64,000 nucleotides of DNA from positions 1-64,000 of the forward strand of contig NZ_NMQW01000034.1 of assembly GCF_002234615.1 (NCBI RefSeq), written 5' to 3'. The notes under the pieces were generated by a model. The model was not told the origin of the DNA and did not search any database. It worked only from the letters and a program-made list of their open reading frames with translations. A program made the position numbers and the translations under genes. This document shows, piece after piece, positions 33,179 through 41,944 of the stretch (position 1 is the first letter of the stretch; each line of letters begins with the position of its first letter). The DNA comes from Paenibacillus rigui. Its GTDB lineage: Bacteria; Bacillota; Bacilli; Paenibacillales; NBRC-103111.

Positions 33179-34807
33179 TTAGGTCCACCTCCATCCAGCA
33201 GGGTATTCATTCTTCAATATGCCGTCCATCCATTTGCCCCATCCCACAGGAAAGCCGTCAATGGCTACGAGACCATAGCCTTTGGGCTTCATATCCTCAC
33301 TCGCGCAGCGCACCTGTTCCACCGGGACCTCCAGGGTTTCCCCCTTCAAATAGCGCAGCGCAGCCGGTTCAGCCAGCGACAGCGAAACCGATCTTGCAGC
33401 TTCCTCAAGCTTAAGTCCCATAGCCAGAGCATGGGAAGGCTCGAAGCGCTGCTTCCTCACACTGCCGAGATACCAGCCCGGACGAATCACCCGAATGCCC
33501 GAGAAGTCCGGCAGTCCTTCCGGTGAGGCGTAAATATGCTCCCCGTGAAGGGTTAGATGCGGGATGTGAAGCTCCGGAACCATTTCACGCATGAAATCGT
33601 AAAAGGGCTGCAAATCCAAGGTCGGCTGCTTCTCCGCAGCCTGCTTGGAGCTGCCTCCGCGCTGCTTTTTCAGCTTCGGCTGCTTCCTGTTGATCTTCTC
33701 AAGCTCACGCTCACGCTCCGGCTCAGCTTTTACTGAAAGAGCAGCCTCATCGGCCTGCATCGCTGATCCAACCGCACCCGCTTCGCCGGCTTGCACCGGG
33801 TCACTGCCACTGTAAACCAGCACAGCGACATAATGGCCTTCTCCCGGCACATGATGCGGCCACAGGCGTGCGGTGCCCTTGACTTCCTCCGCCGCCTCCC
33901 TTACCGCTTGGTGCCAGGATGCCGCGTCCGCGTCCAGACTCTCGCCGTGCTTCGCTTCATTTTCCTGAAGCCGCTCGGATCCTTCTACCCAATCCGGACG
34001 CCCCGGACGAAATCCGTACCGCATAGCAACAGGCAAAACATGAAATTGCGGATGGTCCGTCAGGAATTCAGCGATCATCTCTTCATTTTCCTCCGGCGAG
34101 AAGGTGCAGGTGGAATACACGATGCGACCACCCGGCTTCAGCATAACGGCCGCTTGCCGCAGCAGCTCCCGCTGCATTCCGGCATACCGCACGACCCAAT
34201 CCGGCTGCCACGCTTTCGCCATATCCTCTTCCTTACGGAACATGCCTTCTCCTGAGCACGGAGCATCAATTAAAATTTTATCGAAATAGCCGCGGCAGGC
34301 GTGCTGCAGCTTCTCAGGCTGTTCATTGAGCACCACGGCGTTACGCACACCGCACAGCTCGATATTTTTGACCAGTGCCTTCACCCGATCCGAATGAATG
34401 TCGTTCGTTACCAGCAGTCCCTGCCCCTGAAGCTTTGCAGCGATTTGTGTTGATTTGCCGCCCGGTGCCGCGCATAAATCGAGCACCCGCTCACCGGGAC
34501 GAACGTCCAACAGCTCCGCGGGTGCCATCGCACTTGGCTCCTGAATATAATACAGCCCTGCATGGTAATAGGGGTGTTTGCCTGGCCGTGCTTCCTCCCG
34601 GTAATAAAATCCGGTAGGCGCCCAAGCAATAGGCTCAAGCTCCATTGAGGACATTGCTAGAAAAGAATCAACGCTGCATTTCAGCGTATTGATCCGGAGT
34701 CCATATAACCGTGAATGATGATAAGAAGCAAGGAACGCTTCATATTCGTCGCCAAGCAGGCGCTCCAATTTATCCGTAAAAGCTTTAGGCAAATGGCTGC
34801 CTGTCAT
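33179..34807 (-). CDS. rRNA (cytosine-5) methyltransferase, RsmF/YebU family
   Basis: About 542 residues. The SAM site is VLDLCAAPGGKST, the catalytic motif IV is LIDAPCSGEGMFRKEE, and motif VI is RIVYSTCTFSPEENEEMI with the second cysteine. The C-terminus is an RsmF-type RNA-binding/PUA-like region. Between them is a low-complexity, Glu/Lys/Arg-rich linker of about 70 residues not needed for the fold. Start: ATG 34807 has GGAAAG upstream; a GTG at 34837 that touches the previous stop is the alternative. It probably methylates a 16S rRNA cytosine. Confidence 0.92.
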   Translation of the reverse strand: MTGSHLPKAFTDKLERLLGDEYEAFLASYHHSRLYGLRINTLKCSVDSFLAMSSMELEPIAWAPTGFYYREEARPGKHPYYHAGLYYIQEPSAMAPAELLDVRPGERVLDLCAAPGGKSTQIAAKLQGQGLLVTNDIHSDRVKALVKNIELCGVRNAVVLNEQPEKLQHACRGYFDKILIDAPCSGEGMFRKEEDMAKAWQPDWVVRYAGMQRELLRQAAVMLKPGGRIVYSTCTFSPEENEEMIAEFLTDHPQFHVLPVAMRYGFRPGRPDWVEGSERLQENEAKHGESLDADAASWHQAVREAAEEVKGTARLWPHHVPGEGHYVAVLVYSGSDPVQAGEAGAVGSAMQADEAALSVKAEPERERELEKINRKQPKLKKQRGGSSKQAAEKQPTLDLQPFYDFMREMVPELHIPHLTLHGEHIYASPEGLPDFSGIRVIRPGWYLGSVRKQRFEPSHALAMGLKLEEAARSVSLSLAEPAALRYLKGETLEVPVEQVRCASEDMKPKGYGLVAIDGFPVGWGKWMDGILKNEYPAGWRWT

Positions 34808-34836
34808 CTGTGATCCAACTTTCCGCACGATCTGCA

Positions 34837-36483
34837 CTAGTTAATTTGGAACAAATAAACCTTGTCGCCTTCCGGCTGGATTTGATGCCGTGACATCCAA
34901 TGTCCGTTCAACCAGCTGAAGGCCTTATTGTCCCAATTGTATTTTTTGTAATTAAAAGCTGCAACTACCAGGTCCGGACGGGTAAAGGAACTGACGAATA
35001 CCCGCTTACTCGGTTCATCCGCATATATAATAACATCCTCATCCTGCCGCTGAATCATTTGCTTTGTTTTCCAACGGCACATGTAGTAAGAATTGTCGAG
35101 ATAGTTAGCGAATACCTGCTCTTCAGCAGCCTGCGAGTACGGCTCCAACGTTGCTTTTCCGACCACAACATCGGACTTATCCCAGCTGTCGGGTACATCC
35201 AGACGGTTCAGCGCGGTCATGGCTCCTGTGTTCATATCACCGAAAAGCCACCCGGACGTCTTTTTGTACGTACGACCCTCCTTGTTCGTTGCAAGAGTGT
35301 ATTTATGCAGCAAAACCGCCTTTTTCGTCTCGCTGTAGCCGCCGAATTCCAGCCGTTCCTTGGAATCCTTCGGCAAGCTGAATCTTTTCAACGGATGGCC
35401 CCCGGTATCCAGCACCTGCACCCCGTAGGATAGTAATAAGCTTTGATCCGGCCCTATAAGCAGGTTGGCGGGATTACGGTCATATGTAAAATTATAATAC
35501 ATCACTTTGCCGTTTGCATCCATCCCCACCTCAATCAGCCCTTGCTCGGATGAAAATGGCTGCTTCGCGCTGCCGGTCTGGGTATCAATCCACCAAATAT
35601 CGCTCTGAAACCGGTTGGCATTATACAAGGCAATGCCGCTTTCCCCGACAACCTCGAACTGCTCCCCGGAGCGGCGCTCGTTAGAACCGGGAATGATCCC
35701 CTTCTTCGTCCCTGTCTCCAGCGTGTAACTGGTAATCCCATTCATGCTGTCGCGGATCAGCAGATGCTTCTTGTCAGGTGTCAGAACGGCTTTGTACAGA
35801 ACGGGCGCCTTTGGCTGTGAGCCGCCCGTGACTGCGGTCAAGGGCTCATAGCGGAACAGCTCCAATACCGGAGTGACGGTTTTCTGTGTCATATTAAACT
35901 TGTTCACGACATAGACCCATTCCTGGTCCGCATTGGCAACCGTCGTATACAGGAATTCATCCTTGGAAATAAATCCGCACAGCAAGGTGGATTGGGCTAC
36001 GGCCTCCGTATCTTCCCCATAAATGTATCCGATCGGCTCCTGATCGATTTGCTGTGTTTCCGGTGCCATAGTCAGTACGTCGATTTGGGTCCAGGCATGT
36101 GGGCTCTGCATTTCATTTCTTTGTACGAAATATACGGCCTGAGCCCCGTCCGGCGTGACATAAGTGTCAAGAATATGCGCTTTTTTCACTAAAGCCTGTA
36201 TCCCCTTCGCGGCCTTCGATCGGGCTAGCTGCAGTGCTCCGAATGAATGCTGGGGCAGCATGGGGTTACGAGCTTGAAATTGCTCCAGAACGCGGTAGCT
36301 TTCCGCCGCATGAAGCACTTTAGCGCTCACTTCCACTGCATTGGCTGCGTCCACTTGGCGCGGCGGTCGCTGAGATGTCGGCAGTACGGTTGTATATATA
36401 ATGAAGAACAATCCGCTCAGCAGCATGATCCCCGAAATCAACCAAATGTAAGGGTTTACAGACCGGTAATTCCATTTTCCCAT
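34837..36483 (-). CDS. membrane-anchored protein of unknown function, propeller-like
   Basis: 548 residues: one N-terminal transmembrane segment (about 12-32), then a large extracytoplasmic part with repeated strand motifs (AVYFVQRNEM, FLYTTVANADQEWVYVVNKF, IWWIDTQTGSAK, GWLFGDMNTGAM) suggesting a beta-propeller. No lipobox, no recognised family. Its stop touches the start region of the methyltransferase gene, so it probably leads that transcript. Confidence 0.75.
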   Translation of the reverse strand: MGKWNYRSVNPYIWLISGIMLLSGLFFIIYTTVLPTSQRPPRQVDAANAVEVSAKVLHAAESYRVLEQFQARNPMLPQHSFGALQLARSKAAKGIQALVKKAHILDTYVTPDGAQAVYFVQRNEMQSPHAWTQIDVLTMAPETQQIDQEPIGYIYGEDTEAVAQSTLLCGFISKDEFLYTTVANADQEWVYVVNKFNMTQKTVTPVLELFRYEPLTAVTGGSQPKAPVLYKAVLTPDKKHLLIRDSMNGITSYTLETGTKKGIIPGSNERRSGEQFEVVGESGIALYNANRFQSDIWWIDTQTGSAKQPFSSEQGLIEVGMDANGKVMYYNFTYDRNPANLLIGPDQSLLLSYGVQVLDTGGHPLKRFSLPKDSKERLEFGGYSETKKAVLLHKYTLATNKEGRTYKKTSGWLFGDMNTGAMTALNRLDVPDSWDKSDVVVGKATLEPYSQAAEEQVFANYLDNSYYMCRWKTKQMIQRQDEDVIIYADEPSKRVFVSSFTRPDLVVAAFNYKKYNWDNKAFSWLNGHWMSRHQIQPEGDKVYLFQIN

Positions 36484-36613
36484 AACAATTCCCCGCAGTC
36501 TTGTAGGCTAATTGAATTATTCCATGCCTCATTCGAAAATCCCTCCTTGCACCTTGTGAATATTCGGAAAATCAGGTTTCCATTCTTTAAAAGAGCTGCT
36601 GCAGCACAAAAAA

Positions 36614-36635
36614 GCAGAGGAGCTGTATCCCCTGC
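36614..36635 (-). terminator. terminator of the DUF309 gene
   Basis: On the minus strand GCAGGGGA and TCCTCTGC pair across six bases (one G-U) and are followed by six T. A short hexamer repeat (CCTATG three times) sits between it and the stop codon. Confidence 0.75.
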
Positions 36636-36659
36636 CTATGCCTATGCCTAATCCTTATG

Positions 36660-37097
36660 CTAGTGCTCTTCGCCAGCCATTGGAGGATGCCCGATAAGGT
36701 CATCTACCTGCTTCTCGAGCTGCGGATCGACGATCAATATATCCAAATCATAAAAAGCGAACGGTTCCTCATTTGCCCGCTCCAGCTGCTGCAAATACCG
36801 CTTGCTGTCATCCACGAGCCGCGCCAGATCAATACCGGTGCCTTGCTGCGCCCGACGAGGCTCCAGCTTGTCAATCGCTGCGGTAAACAGCTTCACCGCT
36901 CCGCTCAGGTTGCCGTTACGATAATGGTAAAGACCCACCGCAACCTGCAGCAGACCTTGATATAACGGAGCTCTGCCTTCCTCCAGCCACAGCTCTTCCA
37001 TCACCTCATGGCATTCGAAATAATCGCGCGCTACGTTAAAATAATAAATAAATTCAACGTAAAGCCTATCATATAGACTTGGATCCTGCTCGCTCAA
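36660..37097 (-). CDS. DUF309 domain protein
   Basis: 145 helical residues with the DUF309 signature FNVARDYFECHEVMEELW and PLYQGLLQVAVGLYHYRNGN LSGAV. Function unknown; found widely in Bacillales and cyanobacteria. The TTG start at 37097 follows GAGGTGG. It could be in the same transcript as the alarmone synthetase gene 93 bp upstream, although a GC-rich inverted repeat lies between. Confidence 0.88.
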   Translation of the reverse strand: MSEQDPSLYDRLYVEFIYYFNVARDYFECHEVMEELWLEEGRAPLYQGLLQVAVGLYHYRNGNLSGAVKLFTAAIDKLEPRRAQQGTGIDLARLVDDSKRYLQQLERANEEPFAFYDLDILIVDPQLEKQVDDLIGHPPMAGEEH

Positions 37098-37190
37098 TTC
37101 GGACCACCTCGATTCGGGCTTTATGCGTGGCCGGCAGCCGAGGACCCTCGAAGCACGAGTCGACAGCTGCCGGTATTTTAAGCAAATAAG

Positions 37191-37997
37191 TTAATTGCTG
37201 CTGTTGCCCTTCTTGGCACGCACGATGGCTTCCTCAATTTCATTGGAAAGCTCTTTGAGGTACCAGACATCGTCGCTTTCCCAATGCTCGTTGAATCGAA
37301 GCTGAAATTGTGCTGCCTCGCGGACTCGATGATAAAAATACAGCTCCTGAATCCCGTTCAGCACCCGGGTCACGATATTCGATTTATCCTCGAACAGCTG
37401 CTGTGAAGCCATAATATCATCCCGGATGCTGCTCATTTCCTGATCGAGAATATAGGCGGCTTCCGCCGCTTTACTGAGTCGCTTGATTACGTCCTCCGGA
37501 AGACTCTCCCGATACTTGTAGTTTAGCGAATGCTCGATCGTAGCCCAAAAATTCATGGCCAGGGTGCGAATTTGCACCTCCGCCAATACCCGCTTCATAC
37601 CGAGTGCAGTCTGCACCGGGTACTCGACAATCATATGGTAGCTGCGGTAGCCGCTCGGCTTTTTGTTACGGATATAATCCTTCTCATACAATAACGTCAT
37701 ATCTTCACGCTCACGGATCAGCTCCGCGAGCCGTTCAATGTCTTCGACAAATTGACACATGATCCGAATGCCTGCAATGTCTTCGATGCCTGTTTCCAAC
37801 TGATCCATCGGAACGTTCAGCCGCTTGGCTTTCTCCAAGATGCTGGAGGTCTTTTTAACCCGACCGGTTACGAATTCAATCGGTGAATATTCTTCGCGGC
37901 TTTTCAGCTCGCCACGTAAAGTTTTAAATTTGACCTTCAATTCCTCAACGGCTTGCTCATAAGGCATCAGAAATTTTTTCCAGTCGCGTCCATCCAT
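37191..37997 (-). CDS. relQ: small alarmone synthetase (GTP pyrophosphokinase, RelQ/YjbM-like)
   Basis: 268 residues with a single RelA/SpoT synthetase domain: FVTGRVKKTSSILEKAKR, IEDIAGIRIMCQFVEDI, NKKPSGYRSYHMIVEYP, LAEVQIRTLAMNFWATIEHS. No HD hydrolase, TGS or ACT domain. It makes (p)ppGpp under stress. It is longer than B. subtilis YjbM (about 211) through a C-terminal helical extension of about 50 residues, which may tetramerise or regulate. RelP-type is an alternative. Confidence 0.9.
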   Translation of the reverse strand: MDGRDWKKFLMPYEQAVEELKVKFKTLRGELKSREEYSPIEFVTGRVKKTSSILEKAKRLNVPMDQLETGIEDIAGIRIMCQFVEDIERLAELIREREDMTLLYEKDYIRNKKPSGYRSYHMIVEYPVQTALGMKRVLAEVQIRTLAMNFWATIEHSLNYKYRESLPEDVIKRLSKAAEAAYILDQEMSSIRDDIMASQQLFEDKSNIVTRVLNGIQELYFYHRVREAAQFQLRFNEHWESDDVWYLKELSNEIEEAIVRAKKGNSSN

Positions 37998-38019
37998 CCA
38001 TATTCCTCCATTTTCCTAG

Positions 38020-39120
38020 CTACGATCTGTGAGCCGCGCCGACAGCCTCCGAAATATGTTTAAAGCCGTCCTTGCGGAGCAATTCTCTCAAGCCTTCGTT
38101 CAGTCGCCGGATCAATCCCGGCCCTTCATAAATTAATGCGGTATATACCTCAACGAGGCTCGCACCCGCTCGGATTTTGTCGTAAGCGTCCTGTGCCGAG
38201 AAAATGCCTCCCGAGCCGATAATCGGAAGCTTCCCTTCGGTTGCACTGTAGATCGTATGAATCAGTTGGGTTGACTTCTCCGTTAACGGTCTGCCGCTGA
38301 GTCCCCCGGTCTCTCCCTTATGCTTGTTGGTCAAGCCTGCGCGGGAAATCGTCGTGTTGGATGCAATGATGCCGGAGACACCGCTGTCTACGATCGTACG
38401 CACCATATAAGTAATTTCATCACCCTCGAGATCCGGCGCAATTTTTACCAGAACCGGCTTGGCTTGACCGCCATGCTTCTGATGCTGCAGCTTCATTTCG
38501 TCTTGCACGGCCGCAAGCAATCGGGATAAATCATCGCCATGCTGCAAATTGCGCAGGTCCGGGGTATTCGGCGAGCTTATATTGACCACAAAAAAGTCCC
38601 CGTACCCGTAAAGTCCACGAATGCATGCCCTGTAGTCTTCCTCGGCCTGCTCATTGGGCGTCACTTTATTTTTACCGATGTTCACGGCCACAGGTATCGT
38701 CCTTTTGCCTGCCTGCCGCAAATGCTCGGCCATCGTCTCGATACCAACGTTGTTAAAGCCCATCCGATTAATTAATGCCGCATCCTCCGGCAATCGGAAC
38801 AATCGGGGCAATTCATTGCCTGCCTGAGGCTTGGGCGTTACCGTACCCACTTCCATAAATCCAAACCCGATGCTGGAAAAACCCGGAACCGCCTTCGCGT
38901 TTTTATCCAAACCTGCGGCCAATCCGACCGGATTCGCAAAACGCAGCCCACAAAGGCTCGTCTCCAGCTCCGCATAAGCCGGAACGGAATACATTCCCCG
39001 CAGAAGGGCTCTTCCACCTGGAAGGTTCGCCACGGTGTGCAGCCCGTCAATGGTTAAATGATGCGCTTTTTCCGGATCCATTCGGAACAGCACCGGTTTT
39101 GCTATGTTCTTGTAAAGCAT
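38020..39120 (-). CDS. pyrD: dihydroorotate dehydrogenase (quinone), class 2
   Basis: Oxidises dihydroorotate to orotate with FMN, passing electrons to membrane quinone. The 366-residue protein has the N-terminal membrane-associating helix (PVLFRMDPEKAHHLTID), NPVGLAAGLDKNAKAVP, catalytic serine region VVNISSPNTPDLRNLQ and SGIIASNTTISR. The ATG at 39120 follows AGGGGAG. Class 2 enzymes are less usual in Firmicutes, which often have class 1B inside the pyr operon; here the gene is outside any pyr operon. Confidence 0.95.
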   Translation of the reverse strand: MLYKNIAKPVLFRMDPEKAHHLTIDGLHTVANLPGGRALLRGMYSVPAYAELETSLCGLRFANPVGLAAGLDKNAKAVPGFSSIGFGFMEVGTVTPKPQAGNELPRLFRLPEDAALINRMGFNNVGIETMAEHLRQAGKRTIPVAVNIGKNKVTPNEQAEEDYRACIRGLYGYGDFFVVNISSPNTPDLRNLQHGDDLSRLLAAVQDEMKLQHQKHGGQAKPVLVKIAPDLEGDEITYMVRTIVDSGVSGIIASNTTISRAGLTNKHKGETGGLSGRPLTEKSTQLIHTIYSATEGKLPIIGSGGIFSAQDAYDKIRAGASLVEVYTALIYEGPGLIRRLNEGLRELLRKDGFKHISEAVGAAHRS

Positions 39121-39281
39121 GCATGTCTCTCCCCTAACCGTTCTGTAAGTTGCTCTCCTTGAACAGTTTATCGTTTTATGCGTCAAAAATAAAGGGGACA
39201 TGCTATGCAAAATCATGTTCTTGCCCGGGTACATTATGTTAAAATATGCTTAAATCCATCATAAAGGAAGGGCATAAACCT

Positions 39282-39419
39282 ATGCAAAGAAAAAAACCAT
39301 CCTACTTGCAGCAAAGAAAACCGCAAGAAACCGTCAACAAAAAGCTCATCCTTTGGATCAGCTCTGTATTTGTCTTATTGATTATTGGGATGGCCGTTTT
39401 ATTGATCTTTAATAAGTAA
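39282..39419 (+). CDS. 45-residue single-pass membrane peptide
   Basis: MQRKKPSYLQQRKPQETVNK then KLILWISSVFVLLIIGMAVL and LIFNK: a strongly basic cytoplasmic head and one transmembrane helix. AAGGAAGG lies upstream of the ATG and a terminator follows. It is divergent from pyrD. No family recognised; the 'basic head plus helix' pattern suggests an inner-face membrane peptide. Confidence 0.6.
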   Translation: MQRKKPSYLQQRKPQETVNKKLILWISSVFVLLIIGMAVLLIFNK

Positions 39420-39443
39420 ACGCTTCAGGTATAAGTACACAAG

Positions 39444-39472
39444 AAAGGAAAGGGCCCAAGGCTCTTTCCTTT
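39444..39472. terminator. bidirectional terminator
   Basis: AAAGGAAAGGGCC pairs with GGCTCTTTCCTTT across a three-base loop. It lies between the convergent small peptide and L,D-transpeptidase genes. Confidence 0.85.
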
Positions 39473-40937
39473 AATCCAGCCACTTATATACTTTTCCCGG
39501 GTTCGTCTCCTCACTGAACATTGGGAGCTGAAAGACCGGCGTCCCCCGCTTCACCTCCGAAGGAAGCAGTCCCTTTCCTATCGTTACCGGGGTTCCCATC
39601 GGAGCCATATCAAATAATTCTTCCAGATCTTCCTGCAGCATACGTACGCAGCCCAAGGATTGGTCCTTTCCGATGCTTGACGGCTTGTTCGTTCCATGAA
39701 TGGCATAATTCGTATCCGATAACGTCATGCCTCTGCTTCCGAATTCCCCATTCGATTTGCCGTTCGGATTACGAACCTTCTCCGAAATGGCAAACGTTCC
39801 TTCTGGTGTTCGTTCCGCCCCGAGACCAACCGGATAATTACGAACGATGATTTGGCCGCTGACCAGTGCCAGCCGGTGATTCGTTTTATCCACAATAATT
39901 TGCATAGGCTCTGTCAATGGCTTGATCAGTCCTCCGGCAGCAGGCGCTTTCCCCACAGTCCCACCAGAATCTGTCGGAGCGCTCGTATTGGAGGCTGTTG
40001 TAGAAGGAACGCTTGCTGCTCCCCCCATAGCTGCCGCCTCCTTCACCCACTGCTCCTTCTGCTGCTCGTACAGCTGCTGCATGTAAGCCGTAGCCCCCGG
40101 AAGCATATTGTTCGGATAAGGCTGACTGAGCTCCTGCAAGGAAGCAGGCGGCGCCCCCTTCAGCCGCGTGTAAGCGGCAACCGCCGAACGCGCGACAAGC
40201 TCCTGCTCCCGCTGCTCCGCCCAAGAGCGGTAAATCGCTCTCGGCTTGGCAGGATCCGTCGGCTGGCAGGCGCAGCTTTCCGCATCATGGTATTCAATCT
40301 GCTGCTGTGCCGCATCCGCCTTGCCTTCAACCGACAAGACAATGTCAGGAGGCTGCAGCCAGGATATCCAGCGCCCATCCTCTGTAGTCTTGCCGGAGGC
40401 TAGGATCGCATAGCTTGAAACCCTTTCCTTCAAAAGCATTTCCTGCAGCGCGTTGCCCACGTTCTCCTTGGTTTTACCGCCTGCGACGTAATATACCTTC
40501 GTCTGCTGGGCCTGGGCGGGTGTGACCCCCTGCGGAAGCGCATTTGCAGCGGTTTCCTGCTGGGGTAGCGATTCATGCGAATACCACGGAAACAGCAATA
40601 TCGCTGCAGCCCCAAGCATAGCTGCGACCCCGCTGCGCAAGCGGGAAAGCAGCCTCTTTTTTTTACCGCGGCGCTGCCATTGTTGAAGGGATTCCTCCGA
40701 TTCCGGCGAGAAAGTGATTGTTTTCTCCTCGAAGGCCTCATAAATCTCCCCGGCTTGCTTATAACAATACAATGCTTTTCCGCGCTTTCCTTGAGCGTCA
40801 TATTCACGGCCAAGCAAATACCATGCCATTTTATTTCCAGGATGCTGACGGACATAAGTCTTCAGATACATCGGATCGTTTAATAGATGATGCTGAAACA
40901 AATGCTGCAGCTGCTCCTCATGATCCTTCGTTTTCAT
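39471..40937 (-). CDS. L,D-transpeptidase (YkuD) with TPR-like head
   Basis: 488 residues. Residues 1-70 resemble a TPR pair (HPGNKMAWYLLGREYDAQGK, GKALYCYKQAGEIYE), a transmembrane helix is near 105-125, then a long Ala/Gln-rich spacer, and a C-terminal YkuD domain with AIHGTNKPSSIGKDQSLGCV and the catalytic cysteine in GCVRM. It would crosslink or remodel peptidoglycan outside the membrane while the head stays in the cytoplasm. The ATG at 40937 follows GAGGGGGG; the longer frame upstream has no site. Confidence 0.9.
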   Translation of the reverse strand: MKTKDHEEQLQHLFQHHLLNDPMYLKTYVRQHPGNKMAWYLLGREYDAQGKRGKALYCYKQAGEIYEAFEEKTITFSPESEESLQQWQRRGKKKRLLSRLRSGVAAMLGAAAILLFPWYSHESLPQQETAANALPQGVTPAQAQQTKVYYVAGGKTKENVGNALQEMLLKERVSSYAILASGKTTEDGRWISWLQPPDIVLSVEGKADAAQQQIEYHDAESCACQPTDPAKPRAIYRSWAEQREQELVARSAVAAYTRLKGAPPASLQELSQPYPNNMLPGATAYMQQLYEQQKEQWVKEAAAMGGAASVPSTTASNTSAPTDSGGTVGKAPAAGGLIKPLTEPMQIIVDKTNHRLALVSGQIIVRNYPVGLGAERTPEGTFAISEKVRNPNGKSNGEFGSRGMTLSDTNYAIHGTNKPSSIGKDQSLGCVRMLQEDLEELFDMAPMGTPVTIGKGLLPSEVKRGTPVFQLPMFSEETNPGKVYKWLD

Positions 40938-41098
40938 TCCAGCCCCCCTCTTCGGACTTGTGCAGCCCCTACCGAGTGCACCGTAATGATGTAGGACACA
41001 GATGCCTACTAAACGTAATATCGGCAAACAGCCTCATTTTTTAAAGAAAAAACACCTTCGTTCGCTTCAAACTGAACTGAGGTGTCGGATCGTGCCAC

Positions 41099-41839
41099 TT
41101 ATTCTTCGATCGGTGATTCCGCCAGTAAATGCGGCTTCATCCCTTCCAGATAAGAACGGTCCCGCATCACTTTTTCGAATGCCTCCACAACGACAGGATC
41201 GAAATGTGTGCCTTTGCAGCGAATGATTTCCTCTACACCTTCACGGTAGCTTCTCCCTCTTGCATAGGGCCTGTCTGTCGTCATCGCATCAAAAGCATCG
41301 GCTACTGCCACAATGCGGGCGTGATAAGGAATTTCTTCCCCCTTTAAGCCTTCGGGATAACCCGTTCCATCCATCTTCTCGTGATGAAATTTGGCGATTT
41401 CCGTTGCTTGCAGCATCCGTTTCTCCGGCTCCATCTTGGATAAGATTCTCGCACCGATGGTCGTATGGGAGATCATAATTTGAAACTCTTCGTGGTTCAA
41501 GCTGTCGGCCTTCAGCAATACCCTATCGGGAACGCCGATTTTTCCAATATCATGCATTAAGGCTGCACGGTAGAAGTGCCCTGCTTCTTCTTCGTCCATC
41601 TCCAGCTGCCGGGCAATCCACAACGAATACAAGGCAACTCGGGATGAATGCCCTGCTGTGTATGGATCCCGGGAATCCAAGGCAAGAACCAGGGAACGGA
41701 TCACACTCATCGAAAACAGTTGTTCTTTGGCTGTAACGCTGTTCTTCATAACATCAGCCGATTTCAGCTTGTAAGTAAGCTCATCGTTGCGCTTCTCCAA
41801 TTCATTGATTTTGTTCAGCAGCTGCTGTATGTCGGACAC
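41099..41839 (-). CDS. HD-GYP phosphodiesterase-like protein
   Basis: About 246 residues. An N-terminal coiled coil (about 5-45) precedes an HD-GYP domain: SRDPYTAGHSSRVALYSL, ALMHDIGKIGVPDRVL, EIAKFHHEKMDGTGYPEGLK, IVAVADAFDAMTTDRPYARG. The GYP triplet and metal-binding histidines are intact, so c-di-GMP hydrolysis is plausible. No receiver domain is present. Start: GTG at 41839 follows GGAGGG; the ATG at 41881 lies almost inside the upstream terminator and has no site. Confidence 0.9.
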   Translation of the reverse strand: MSDIQQLLNKINELEKRNDELTYKLKSADVMKNSVTAKEQLFSMSVIRSLVLALDSRDPYTAGHSSRVALYSLWIARQLEMDEEEAGHFYRAALMHDIGKIGVPDRVLLKADSLNHEEFQIMISHTTIGARILSKMEPEKRMLQATEIAKFHHEKMDGTGYPEGLKGEEIPYHARIVAVADAFDAMTTDRPYARGRSYREGVEEIIRCKGTHFDPVVVEAFEKVMRDRSYLEGMKPHLLAESPIEE

Positions 41840-41887
41840 CGTCTCATCGCCCTCCACTCTGTAATGTATGTCATTTATCATAATCGA

Positions 41888-41938
41888 AAAGACCTATGAT
41901 GTGAAGTGATTAGCACTCCTAACGCACCATAGGTCTTT
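41888..41938 (-). terminator. terminator of the NHL/stalk gene
   Basis: AAAGACCTATG pairs with CATAGGTCTTT around a 29-base loop, followed on the minus strand by TTTTCG. It overlaps the possible upstream start of the HD-GYP gene. Confidence 0.7.
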
Positions 41939-41944
41939 ATTTAC

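Noticed and set aside
37120-37180. terminator between relQ and the DUF309 gene
   Set aside because: CCGGCAGC/GCTGCCGG could pair but the U-tract is on the plus strand, where no gene ends; it may be a weak structure only.
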